This document shows, in pieces, positions 20,699 to 31,728 of a stretch of 64,000 nt of DNA (positions are counted from its first letter, which is position 1; every line of letters begins with the position of its first letter). The notes below the pieces were generated by a model. That model was not told the DNA's origin and did no database searches. It saw only the letters and a list, made by a program, of their open reading frames with translations. Source of the stretch: Alloascoidea africana. Its lineage: Eukaryota; Ascomycota; Alloascoideomycetes; Alloascoideales; Alloascoideaceae. The position numbers and the translations under genes were made by a program. The stretch covers positions 1-64,000 of the forward strand of contig JAKTTT010000068.1 in the NCBI GenBank assembly GCA_030581615.1, written 5' to 3'.

Positions 20699-23273
20699 TC
20701 ATGCCTTTGACTTTGACTTTGACTTTGAATTTGAATTTGACTTTGAATTTGACTTTTGGTCCACTGCCAAGAGTTCAGCCTTGGATTCTGCGCTTTCGCC
20801 GTCTGGACTGCTACTCGCACTCGATCTCCCACTCACATTTGCACTCGCACTGGCACTGGCACTGGTGCTTGTGCTTGTGCTTGTGCTTGTAGATCTACTC
20901 GTTCCTGCTCCTTTTCTCCCCGTCTCGTCAATGCTCAGCTTGCTCCCCAGCTGATGGCTTTTTGCAATTGCATCGCCAATGTTGATTTTGGGCAACGGCG
21001 GCGCATCCGACACCTCAAACATCTGCGATGACTTTCTCGAATGCAGAGGAACCACACAGTCCGAGTATGTATCGTTTTCGTTCTCGTTCACGCTTGCTCC
21101 ACCATCGGGGAACTCAATCACGCTATCTTGGTAGTATTCAGACCCGCCGCTGATGGTGGATATCTTGGACGGGTTCCGCTCGTGGTGTAACCCAATGCCA
21201 TTGGAATTGCCATTGCCATTCATGTTCACATCCGTACTGGCGGGATACCTTGGCAGCGGGAAGTATCTGGACTCTCTAATGCTGGACTGCATTTGGGGGG
21301 TCACAAACGAGGACCGGTAGACGGTCTTGAGGTCTCCTGAGCCCTCGTAATCCTCAGATATGATTTTCCGGGCCAGAATCGCCTTGATCTGTTCAAACCA
21401 TTCAAACAGACCCCAGCGACCCCAGACTTCAAAGTCCTGGACGGCCATTAGCGGCACAATGTCTGCCACTTGTAAATACTCTGTATGTGGGAGTCTTGGC
21501 AGGGCGAAAAGGAGACATTCCGGGGATTTTTTGTCTGAAATTATCTTTAAGGGTCGGCCATACAGACGAAATGCGTCCCAGACAGGCACCAAGAATCTGA
21601 TCAAGGTCTGGTATCCGGCCACAGAGGCGTGTGCTTCGGGTATGAGCTGGATGGACTCCAACAGGGTTGGCTCCACGCCATTGGGTTCGGCAAGTTCGAT
21701 CTCACCCTCGATTTTGATCAGCTTGGAGTCGTCGATCAGCAAAGAACTTTGCGGATACATTGCATAGCACGAATACATGTAGTTGACCGTAGCGACGAGG
21801 GTTTTCTTGCCGATTTTCTCGCTGGAGTAGAATTGCAAAGAGCCGGCTTTGCGGTTAGTGTTAGTGCTACTGCTACGGCTGCGGCTACGGCTGTGTTTGT
21901 GCTCCTTCTCCTTCTCATTCTGATTCTCATTCTCGTATTCGTGCTGCTTGCTCTGGAAGGAAATGGAACGGCGCATTTGCATTTTGCGCGAAAGAGAGGT
22001 TCGTCGCAGGCGGTCTCCAGGCGTGACGACGGCGAAGCAGCGACGCCATCTGGAGCCTCCTTCGCCAAAGCGCACGTTCACCCATTCGCAGGTCTTGAAG
22101 CGGTTTTCGGCCAGCAGAGTGTCGATGTCGGCCAGCAGCTTGCCCTTGGACGAGAGCAGCGCGCCCGTGTACGCCTCGTTGACGGCGGTGAACTCGAAGC
22201 GGGCCAGGTACAGGGCTCCCAGCCACAAGTCGAACGAGCTTGGGTCGTCGAACTGGAGATAGTATCTGTTGTTGCGGGTCGTGGACACCTGGAGAACGTG
22301 CTCCAGGTCCAAGCCCTCTCGAGTCTCGAGCTTCGCGTAGGGAGTGATAGCAACGTCCGCAATGTTGAGATAGATCCCGGCTCCAGCTGGGGCCCCGGCC
22401 GGGGTCTCCAGGTTCGTGATCGCGAGCTCTGTGCCGGACAGCTTGCCGTAGCACTCGATCCAGTCGGCTCCGTCGCTGGTGCCAGTGCTGGTGGTGCCTA
22501 AAGTTTGTGCATAGCGATTGGGTTAGTTCGTTCAGTTACGTAATGCTCAGCTTGCAGGGCGACTTACCGGAGACCAGGTCGCGCAGCAACAGAAAGTTGC
22601 CGTCGCAGTAGACTCTGGACTGCTGGGCCGCAAACAGCGTGAGGATCGGGATCAGGGGAGGAGGAGCGTCGGGGGGCACGTCCCAGACCGGGCTGAGGCC
22701 CGTGGACTTGATCTCCTGGGTAGCGTCCTGGTTACCGTTGGAGTTGGAGTTGGAGCAGGCAGCCGGGATCTGGAAAATGGAGTCTCTGCGGGACGAGTTG
22801 GATCTGGGCCGCAGGGCGCTGGTCGGAACGTGCGCGATGGAGGACTCGCCGGGCTCGGAGCGGTAGGACGCAGAGGTCGAGCGTGAGATCGAGCCTGAGG
22901 TCGAGGTCGAGGTTGCGGTGGAGACAGAGACAGAGGTTGCGGTTGCGGTTGCGGTTGCGGCGACGCTGATGCTGGAGCCCGACAGCATGGAAAAGGACCG
23001 CATGCGTGTGGCAGGGAGAGGTGCCGGCGGAGCCGTGGCCGTCTTGGAGCGGGCGTGGGTCCTGAAGCGAGAGGACGAGGGCCCAGAGGACGAGGACGAG
23101 GACGAGATGGTGGTGGACTTCTGGCGGCCAGGAGCCCTCGCACTCGAATCTGCCGTGGCCGGGCTCGTACTTGCCGGGGCATCCGCAGCGTGCTGGGCAG
23201 AGCTGGACGAGGCGGCGCGCTGGTGCGAGAACGAGAAGAGTCTGCTTCTTCGGGTGGCCAGGCTGGTTGGCAT
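20699..23273 (-). CDS. CAF120: PH-domain protein of the CAF120/SKG3 family (two exons)
   Basis: In S. cerevisiae Caf120 associates with the CCR4-NOT complex, and its paralogue Skg3 is found at the bud neck and plasma membrane. Exons are 22568-23273 and 20699-22497, joined over a 70-nt intron (22498-22567) with a GTAAGT donor, an ACTAACC branch site and a TTTAG acceptor. The product has 834 residues. The N-terminus is Ser/Ala-rich and low complexity. The middle carries the family block DWIECYGKLSGTEL, then RYYLQFDDPSSFDLWLGAL and EAYTGALLSSKGKLL. The tail is Ser/Lys/Asn repeats (SKSN) from TTTGAC-type hexamers. I chose the ATG at 23273; the in-frame GTG at 23282 is not needed. The gene diverges from MTR4. 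Confidence 0.8.
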
Positions 23274-23282
23274 GATGGGCAC

Positions 23283-23351
23283 AGGGAGAGAGAGAGAGAG
23301 AGAGAAGAAGAAGAAGAGGAGGAGGAAGAGAAGAGAAGAGAAGAGAAGAGA
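23283..23351. repeat. 69-nt purine tract in the CAF120-MTR4 promoter
   Basis: Every base from 23283 to 23351 on the plus strand is A or G, made of (GA)n, (GAA)n and (GAAAG)-like runs. It occupies about a third of the 223-bp divergent promoter. Such tracts often exclude nucleosomes in yeast; the role here is inference. Confidence 0.6.
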
Positions 23352-23496
23352 TGAGCCCCCGTAACATGTTCAACATGTATAATATGTATAACTTACAAAA
23401 TGCATAACATCAAGGTGTGGGTGTATGGGTGTATATCCTCACCTCCGTCTCTTTCTTCACGACTCAGGATCCCAGCTTCGAGGCACCGCACACGCC

Positions 23497-25455
23497 ATGG
23501 AGGACCTGTTCGACGTGTTCAGCGAGAATCCCGCAGACCTGCAGCACCTCAAGTACGAGATCCGCGCTTCCAGCGACGACAGCGGCGAGGGCGACGACAG
23601 CGGCGAGGACGACGAGCAGCAACAACCACAAGAGTGTGCAGACCCTGCGAAACGGCTCCGGCCTCGTGGGTCTAGCGATAGCCCTGCCCCCAACGACCCC
23701 AAAAGAGCCAGGCCTGACCCTGGAAGCAATGCTGACGAGGCGACTGCTCCCATAGTGGCCGACTCGTTCGAAACAGTGGCCTCCAGAGAAGTCGCACCGT
23801 CCCAGGAGCTTCTCTCCAAGTCCAAACCATCAGACACTTCCTCGAGCTCGCCAGAACCAGAACCAGAACCAGAACCAGACAGCCACGTTGTTTTGTCGCA
23901 TCAGGTCCGACACCAGGTCGCTCTGCCTCCCCAGCTCGACAACTACACTCCGATCTCGAAGCATGTGCGCCAGCAAGAGGCCCTCGAGTTTCCCTTCCAA
24001 CTGGACCCGTTCCAAGACCTGGCCATCTCCTGTATCGACCGCAACGAGAGCCTGCTGGTAAGCGCACATACCTCCGCGGGCAAGACCGTCGTGGCCGAGT
24101 ACGCCGTCGCCCAGAGCCTCGCCCGTAAACAACGCGTCATATACACCTCCCCGATCAAAGCCCTCAGCAACCAAAAGTACCGCGAGCTCGCGGCCCGCTT
24201 CCGCGACGTGGGACTGCTCACCGGGGACGTGTCCATCAACCCGGAGGCCGGCTGCCTGGTCATGACAACCGAGATCCTGCGCGCAATGCTCTACCGCGGC
24301 TCCGAGATCCTGCGAGAGGTGGCCTGGGTCATCTTCGACGAGGTCCACTACTTGCGCGACCGGCACCGCGGCGTCGTCTGGGAGGAGTCCATCATCCTGC
24401 TCCCGGACAAGGTGCGCTTCGTCTTTCTCTCGGCCACGATCCCAAACGCGAGACAATTTGCCCAGTGGGTCTGTGCCATCCATTCGCAGCCCTGCCACGT
24501 CGTCTCCACGAACCTGAGACCGACTCCTCTGCAGCACTACCTGTTCCCGGCCCGTGGTGATGGAATCTATCTCGTGGTCGATGAGGAAGGCGCTTTCAAA
24601 GAGCAGAACTTTGCAAACGCAATGACTGCCATGTCCGAACCCCAATCCGCGTTGCCAGACCCGAAAAGGACAAAGCCCGGCGGGAACAGCTCGAGCAACA
24701 ACTCGGAAAAATCAGACATTTACAAAATCATCAAAATGATATGGCATCGCAAATACAACCCGGTTATTGTGTTTAGCTTCAGCAAGCGCGAGTGCGAGGC
24801 TATGGCTCTGAAAATGAGCAAGCTCGATTTCAACGACGACGAGGCAAAACTGGCCCTTACCCAAATCTTCAACAATGCGATTGGTGTGCTGCCCGAGGCA
24901 GACCAAAGCCTGCCCCAGATCCTCTCGATTCTTCCTCTGCTGCGGCGTGGGATAGGCATTCATCACGGTGGCCTCTTGCCCATTCTGAAAGAGATTATCG
25001 AGCTGTTGTTCCAAGAAGGTCTTCTCAAGGTGTTGTTTGCCACAGAGACTTTTTCAATCGGTCTCAACATGCCTGCTCGCACCGTGGTTTTCACAAGCGT
25101 GCGCAAATGGGACGGCCATGATTTCAGATGGGTCTCGGGTGGAGAATATATCCAAATGTCCGGCCGTGCTGGTCGCCGCGGCCTCGATGACCGTGGCATA
25201 GTGATCATGATGATTGATGAGAAAATGGAACCACAAGTGGCCAAGGCTATGGTAAAGGGAGAAGCTGATACTCTAAACTCGGCCTTCCATCTCGGTTACA
25301 ACATGATATTGAATCTGATGCGTGTAGAAGGCATTTCTCCCGAATTCATGCTCAACAGAAGCTTTTACCAATTTCAAAACTCTTCCAATGTCCCGATTCT
25401 ACAAAAAAAATTACAAGAGTTGCACAACCAGCTGTCCACGCTGCAACTAGAGACA

Positions 25456-25491
<36 letters not shown>

Positions 25492-26880
25492 CACAAGGAC
25501 ATTCAAGGTTACTACGATTTAAGACTACAACTGGAAGAATACGGGAATCAATTGATGAAATTAATTACACATCCTTCAAATTGTCTTGCGTATCTTAACA
25601 GTGGCCGTTTGGTTAGAATCAACGCCGGCAAAGGCAACAATTATGGCTGGGCCGTGGTTCTCGAATCGCAAAAGCAAAACTCTCCAAAACGCAAATCCGA
25701 TCACGAATCCATCATCCTCGACGTTCTCGTGACAACAATGTTCGAAGACGCCCCGACAAACCTGTTAAAGCCCCATATACCGGGGTTCCCGCCAGGCGTG
25801 AGAGCGGCAAAAACGGGAGAAAGGACAAAAACACAGATAATCACAGTTACGCTCCAGGACGTGCAAGAAATCAGCGCGGTTCGCTTATACGTGCCTCCGG
25901 ACCTAAACCAACGAGTCTCTCCGAATCCTAAACTACAGGCTCAACAGGAACAGACAAGATCACAGCAAAGAGCAGCGTTGAAGAAATCCGTGGCAGAGGT
26001 GCTGAGTCGGTTCCCCGATGGACTTCCACCGTTGGACCCTGTTGAGCACATGGGAATCAACCACGAGGACGACGAATTCCGCCAACTGTTGCGCAAAATT
26101 GAGATTCTGGAGTTTGAGCTTGCCTCGAACCCAATTGCACAACAATTGCAACAGGGAGGCGCCGCGGGAGTTGAAGAGGTCTCGAAGTTGTACAACCGGC
26201 ATGCGATCAAAGTCGCTCTGGGGAAAGATATTCACGGGTTGGAACTGCAATTACAACAGATGCGAGAAATCGCACAGTTGGAAGACCTCAAGTTGCGGAA
26301 GCGAGTCCTACGGCGTCTGGGCTTTACCTCGCAACAGGACGTGGTTCAATTGAAAGGACGTGTAGCGTGTGAGATTTCCACGGGCGATGAACTGTTATTA
26401 ACAGAACTCATTTTCAACGGTGATTTTAATGATTTGAACCCGGAACAAACCGCTGCGCTCCTTAGCTGTTTTGCATTTGAGGAGAAAAGTAAAGAAAGTC
26501 CACAACTGAGACCCGAACTCGCAAAAAGTTTCAAAAAATTACAAAAAATGGCAAGACAGATAGGCACCGTGGCTAAAGAGTGCAAAGTGAGCGGTTTCCG
26601 CGATCCAGATAGCGTAGACACCTACGTGGCCCAGTTCAAACCAGAGCTGATGGAAGTGGTCCTGGCTTGGTGCCAGGGCGCCGCCTTCACCCAGATTTGC
26701 AAGATGACGGATGTCTACGAGGGAAGCCTTGTGCGAAGCTTCAAACGGCTGGAGGAACTCTTGCAAGAAATGGCCACGGCCGCGCGGACCATCGAGAACC
26801 AGAGCCTGGAGGACAAGATGGAGCAGGCCCTCGCTCTTATTCACCGCGATATCGTCAGCGCAGGGTCGCTTTATCTCTGA
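23497..26880 (+). CDS. MTR4: Mtr4 (Dob1) exosome-associated RNA helicase
   Basis: Mtr4 is the essential nuclear Ski2-like helicase that feeds RNA to the exosome, alone and in TRAMP. From the ATG at 23497 the protein has 1127 residues. The N-terminus begins [11 protein letters not shown], matching the conserved DLFDVF start of Mtr4. That is why I prefer this ATG to the upstream in-frame one at 23425. Motifs in order: [35 protein letters not shown] (about residue 189), DEVH (about 281), [16 protein letters not shown], and [10 protein letters not shown]. The KOW/arch follows, then the C-terminal bundle ending [13 protein letters not shown] ten-Gln run lies at the start of the arch. It diverges from CAF120 and is followed closely by CHM7 on the same strand. 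Confidence 0.96.
25462..25491 (+). repeat. CAG/CAA poly-glutamine tract in MTR4
   Basis: Eight CAG codons, one CAA and one CAG encode ten glutamines in the stalk region of the arch domain, where S. cerevisiae Mtr4 has an acidic loop. Confidence 0.9.
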
Positions 26881-26892
26881 TCATACTGGGGT

Positions 26893-26898
26893 CACGTG
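26893..26898. promoter_or_regulatory. CACGTG E-box between MTR4 and CHM7
   Basis: The sequence GTCACGTGC lies 64 bp upstream of the chosen CHM7 ATG and 12 bp after the MTR4 stop. It matches the Cbf1-type core and is the same nonamer seen upstream of the glutaredoxin gene. Its position also argues against translation starting at the in-frame ATG at 26896. Confidence 0.45.
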
Positions 26899-26961
26899 CA
26901 TCACAGAACATGTTCACTGAACACTACTTCACTTGACCCTTTGGAGTCACCAGCTAGGACC

Positions 26962-28389
26962 ATGACGGGCACAGAGCAGCCGTCGCTGGCCGAGCTGATT
27001 GCCTCGGACCCCCATTTCACAAAGACGCGGATCCCGTCTCTGTTCTCGGACTTTGCGACTCTGAAAACGAGGAATCGCGATGGCTACGATGCAAATGTGG
27101 CCGCTTGGAAATCAGCACTGTACAAAAGCGTCGCCAGTGGCAAGTGTTTCCCTGACAAGCTCATGTTGGAATCTGGTCCGTCTTTGCCAACCAGGATGTC
27201 GGAGATGTATGGCGTTCCCTTATCCATCAACGTTGTTATTGTAAGATCATGGCAAGCTTTTGGCAACAATAGTTTTATGTACTATTATCTAACTGTAATA
27301 CCACAGAACGAGCTTGTAGCCGACAAATCTCTTATCCCATTAACCGAATTCAACAAATTGGTTGTGTCAGTGTACTCTCGTCCGAGCTGGCTCAGTCCTT
27401 CAAGAGCATTTTACTGGGCACTCAACAAGACTATCTACGATACTTCGTTCAAAAGTACAGATTCACGGGGGAATCTAAAACAAGAAAAATACGTGGTTCT
27501 CAAGTTGCTGGAGGATAGAGCAAAGCATGTGGTTAATGAATATACCACTAGCAATACGACCAGAAATGGCGCCTATTCCAACAGAATATACACAAAAGAT
27601 GGGTTCAAATCTCGATTCAAAGATGTCCTACAAGGGTTTTCAAATACAGATATGGACGTTCTACTTCGGTTTATGAGTAGGGACCTAGGAGAAATCACAG
27701 TTTCCTCCCGGCTCGACAAGGACTCGGAGAAAACAATTATAAAGTTTCGAAGCGGTAATGACCCGACACAGATTACAGAAACGGATGAAACGGTCGCAGA
27801 GTTGAAATCCACAATTGCAAAATTGGAAGAAAGGTTAGAGTTTCTGAATTTGAAAATCGGCGATGCAACTTCCAAAGTCCATCAATGTTTGTCGGGTGAA
27901 TCTGTGACACGATCAAGAGAAGCAGCTAAAATGCATTTAAAATCACAAAAGCTCTACGAATCAGCACTTGTAAAAGCAATTTCGTCCCATCAACAATTGG
28001 AGCAAGTTTTGCTTAGCATAGATGAGGCGAGCTCGAATGTGGAGATGGTTGGAATACTGAGTGCAAGCAACAAGGCTATGAAACTGCTCAACTCTCAAGT
28101 CGAAATTGAAAGGATTGATGATCTTGTGGACTCGATAAAGGAGGAACAGGACAAGGTCGAGCTGACTTCCCAGGCAATACAAAGCGCAGGCAAGACAGGA
28201 TACGAAGAGACCGAGAATGATGAATTGGAAGAGGAACTGGAAAAGATGTTGAAGGAAGAGAAAGAAAAGGAGGAACAGATTGATGATCTTGTTTCGAGAC
28301 TTGACAAACTTAGTGTTGGGCATTTGAAACCGCCAGTCTCCCCTGATAAAGAGAAGGAAAAGGAAGAGGAAATTGTTCCTGCTGAATAG
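26962..28389 (+). CDS. CHM7: ESCRT-III-related protein Chm7 (CHMP7)
   Basis: Chm7 recruits ESCRT-III to the inner nuclear membrane for nuclear envelope and pore-complex surveillance. I read two exons, 26962-27240 and 27307-28389, giving 453 residues, close to S. cerevisiae Chm7 (450). The 66-nt segment 27241-27306 has a GTAAGA donor, a TATCTAAC branch site and CCACAG acceptor. It is a multiple of three without a stop, so an unspliced reading is also open. The N-terminal half is the winged-helix ESCRT-II-like region. The C-terminal half is a charged helical ESCRT-III core with coiled coil and a Glu/Lys-rich end. The ATG at 26962 is preferred because the upstream ATG at 26896 overlaps the E-box and adds non-conserved residues. 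Confidence 0.82.
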   Translation: MTGTEQPSLAELIASDPHFTKTRIPSLFSDFATLKTRNRDGYDANVAAWKSALYKSVASGKCFPDKLMLESGPSLPTRMSEMYGVPLSINVVIVRSWQAFGNNSFMYYYLTVIPQNELVADKSLIPLTEFNKLVVSVYSRPSWLSPSRAFYWALNKTIYDTSFKSTDSRGNLKQEKYVVLKLLEDRAKHVVNEYTTSNTTRNGAYSNRIYTKDGFKSRFKDVLQGFSNTDMDVLLRFMSRDLGEITVSSRLDKDSEKTIIKFRSGNDPTQITETDETVAELKSTIAKLEERLEFLNLKIGDATSKVHQCLSGESVTRSREAAKMHLKSQKLYESALVKAISSHQQLEQVLLSIDEASSNVEMVGILSASNKAMKLLNSQVEIERIDDLVDSIKEEQDKVELTSQAIQSAGKTGYEETENDELEEELEKMLKEEKEKEEQIDDLVSRLDKLSVGHLKPPVSPDKEKEKEEEIVPAE

Positions 28390-28575
28390 GAGCCCACAAT
28401 CGCTATATCATTAATTAAAGGGCATAAACTCCATTTTTGTAGAATCTATATCTCTGCTTTATTTACGTGGACTAGTGGTCAATCCGGGTAATCGAAACTC
28501 CACCAAATTATATATTGGGGACCACCTGTCCTCCCAGATCCCTTTGGTCCATTCCTGGCTAATTTCAAAACAAGC

Positions 28576-30098
28576 ATGTCCTCGCTAAACCAGAAAAACC
28601 AGGCTATTCTGAAAGCTCTATTGAAAGAACCTGGGAACAAACATTGTGCGGATTGTAAGACCAGTGCGCATCCGCGATGGGCGAGTTGGAATCTAGGAAT
28701 CTTTATTTGTATTCGATGTTCAGGGATTCATCGTGGTATGGGGACCCATATCAGCAGAGGCATGTTTGATCTCGACTATGATTTTTTCCGGTTGTGCTTG
28801 ATATTCTAACTAAGACCTTTAACAGTCAAGAGCGTCGATCTGGACTCTTGGACGGAGGAACAGACCCAATCCATGATTCGATGGGGGAACGATAGAGCAA
28901 ATGCGTACGTTGTTTGTAAACATATGAGATAACGAGGATAGGCTAACTGTGGATTGTAGATACTGGGAAGCAAAGTTGCCTGAGGGACACATTCCGGATG
29001 AAAGGTGTGTATTTTCACTCGTATATTTACACCAGCCTTTTGATTTTAACGAGGAATTCAAGCAAAATTGAAAACTTCATCAGGACAAAGTACGCGATTA
29101 AAAAATGGGCAGAATCGAGAGAAGTTCCAACAGATCCAAATTCACTTCCCAAGAGACCCAGCTCATCGGCATCGAGCACTAATGGACAACCCAGGAGAAA
29201 GAATTTAGTGCCTGCGAATGCTCCTCCTCCTCCTCGGGCTTCAAAAGTAGCTCCAGCGGGAGCTCCAGCAAGAGGCAGATATAGCCATAATCATACCCGT
29301 CAACAACCTCAGCCCCAGTCCACGCAAGCTCAGCAGAAGAAACATTCATCGCTTCTTGACCTCGACGATATCGGAACGCCTCCTGCTCGCCCAGCTCCAA
29401 GTTCCGCAACCCAGGACTTGCTTTCGCTATCACAGCCAGCTCCACCACCTCCACAGCCCCAGCTGCTCCAAGAAAACAAGTCCTTGGCCGGTGGAGCCAG
29501 CAATAACAGTCCTCTAGCCAGCCCTGGTCAAAACCAGAGAAACAACTCTCGACCAGATCTGAAAAAATCTATCTTGTCGCTTTACTCCACGCCGTTGATG
29601 CCTGCCAACAGGGCCCAAGCTCAAGCTCAAGCTCAAGCTCAAGCTCAAAATCCAGCTCAGATTTCCAACCAAACGGTGCTGATAGGCTCTACTCCAAGTG
29701 TAAACACAAACACAAACACGAATCTCTTGGGATCTCTCGCTGGCTTATCGCTATCCTCGCCCACGATTTCACCTGGAACCGCATCTATGACAATGACCAT
29801 GCAGCCGAAACAGCAAAACACGCTTTTCAACCATAGCACGATCCCAGACAATGGATTCGGCGGGTTTGTCTCTTCCAACTCTAATACCACCACCACTACT
29901 ACTACGACGTCCACCGCGAGCTCAGCGTTTAACGATCTGTATTCTAGCGCAAAGACGCTGCCGCCCGTCAAGAACGAATGGGCCAGTGTTAGCAGCCCCG
30001 GCACCGCTTCAAATCCGCAATCCACCAACAATAATAGCAACAGTGCCCGGGGACTAGACCTGTTCGAGGACGAGCTTTCCAGAAACGTTTGGAAATGA
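28576..30098 (+). CDS. AGE2: ArfGAP Age2 (four exons, one GC-AG intron)
   Basis: Age2 stimulates GTP hydrolysis by Arf in transport from the trans-Golgi. Exons are 28576-28759, 28826-28904, 28960-29004 and 29063-30098, giving 447 residues. The ArfGAP zinc finger is intact: Cys24, Cys27, Cys45 and Cys48, with the catalytic arginine at 53 in SGIHR. Splicing restores [18 protein letters not shown] and [14 protein letters not shown], as in S. cerevisiae Age2. The C-terminus keeps KKSILSLYS and ends LSRNVWK, like the yeast ...FKNVWS end. The first intron starts with GC, not GT. The middle is low complexity with AQ and NT dipeptide repeats. Confidence 0.9.
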
Positions 30099-30230
30099 AA
30101 TAGCTGCTTTTCATAGATTTCCTTGAATACATCGCCAAACATCCTTCCATCACACCCCATGTTCCTCCATACACCCCCTATAGACTAGTATTTTTGAGCT
30201 GAGAAGAACCAAGTAGAGAACTCAACACCA

Positions 30231-31558
30231 ATGAGCAGTGCAAAAGAAGCAATCAAAACTTTCTCCAACTCAATTGCGATTTTGGAGTCGCCGCAGCGCG
30301 AGGATTCGAGCAGCACGGACAAGGCTCTGGCCGACTTGTACTACAGGAGGTTAGTTAGCGACATGCAAAGAGCGTCAATGTGCCAAAAACTGACATTTAT
30401 TGCGTGTACATTAGAGCAAAAGAGTATCTACAACTGAAGGACCACAAATCTGCTCTTAAGGATGTGGAGACTGGGCTTTCAATTGCAAAAGCAGGAAGGC
30501 TCTGGAAGCAGGTATCCCGGCTCTTTGAGGTGAAAGCCGCTGTGAACCAGGCATCTGGCAACTGGTGCGAGACGTTGGAGGCTCTCGCGTTGGTAAAAGG
30601 TTATGATGAAGTGATTGAGATTGAAACGGGGTCATCCATATCTGCTGAAGTTTTCAAGATGAAGGCAAACGCGTTGGAAAATGTTCGCCAATTGGAAAGG
30701 GGTAAAACCCCCAAAAAGGAACCAAGTGCTAAAAGCCAGACCACAGCACCCGAAAAATCGACTAAAAAGAAAAACTCAAAGGCAAAGAGTAAAGCAAAGA
30801 GCGAGAATGAAAATAAAACAAACAACGCTACCATCAGCGCCAGTACCAGCAGTAAAGGAGCATCCACCGCCACCAGCACATCGGGACCTGGGCCAAACCG
30901 TCCAAAAGCGATACCCAAACTCAAACCAACAGAAATGGCACAAAAGACTGGAGTTAGTCCATATGTAGGCCCCACTGGTGCTGTGCGCAGTGATTGGTAC
31001 CAGTCTCGGACGGAGGTCAATCTTTCTCTGTTTATCAAGAATGCTCCAAAGGACACGACCGAAGTGGAGTTTACAAAGCAAAGTGCATCGATTAATTTCC
31101 CTACATCTACGCCCAATGGAGGGTTTGGAGAGTTTGGACACCAATTGCCCACTCTTTACGCCGAAATTGACCCTAAGAAATCAAAATTTAGAGTGTTTGC
31201 ATCTAAAATTGAGCTGACTCTTGTGAAAAAGGAACCAGGTCATTGGAAACAATTGGAGATGGTGATTCCCAAAAATTCGCCTCCAGTTTCAACAATAGAC
31301 ATTGCAAATAGACTTAAACAAGCAGCGGAAAAACACGGTTTTGTGGTCAATGATTGGGGCATGGTCGGAAACGATGAAGATTCTGAGGATGAACCAGAGA
31401 ATCAAAGCGCGAGTGCTTTTTTCAAACAGTTATACGCTGGAGCTGACCCGGACACCCAGCGTGCGATGCAAAAGTCATTCCTTGAGAGCCAGGGCACCGC
31501 TCTAAGCACAAACTGGGACGACGTTGGACACAAAACTATGAAACCTGAAAACTTGTAG
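30231..31558 (+). CDS. SGT1: Sgt1 co-chaperone (two exons)
   Basis: Sgt1 links Hsp90 to SCF ubiquitin ligases and to kinetochore (CBF3) assembly. Exons are 30231-30349 and 30415-31558 with a 65-nt intron (GTTAGT donor, CTGAC branch, ATTAG acceptor), giving 420 residues. Domains in order are a TPR-like N-terminus, a Lys/Ser/Asn-rich linker, the CS domain beginning at SDWYQSRTEVNLSLF and including FRVFASKIELTLVKKEPG, and the SGS domain with FFKQLYAGADPDTQRAM and SFLESQGTALSTNWDDV. The SGS block is almost identical to the S. cerevisiae protein. Confidence 0.95.
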
Positions 31559-31728
31559 CGATTTCATTATGCTGTTTAATAGATCTATGTAGTTGAAAGG
31601 TCGGTGCCTATATTTACTACGGTGTGTAAAATGTAGTCCGATTTGATGTGTTTTTCACCCTTTTGAAAGAACATCGTGAAAGAGACCAGAAAACTCATCT
31701 GCATTCTCATTTTGATTCTGATTCGGCC

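Noticed and set aside
23425-23496. Upstream ATG of MTR4 at 23425 as the start
   Set aside because: It adds 24 residues not found in Mtr4; the conserved DLFDVF start lies just after the ATG at 23497.
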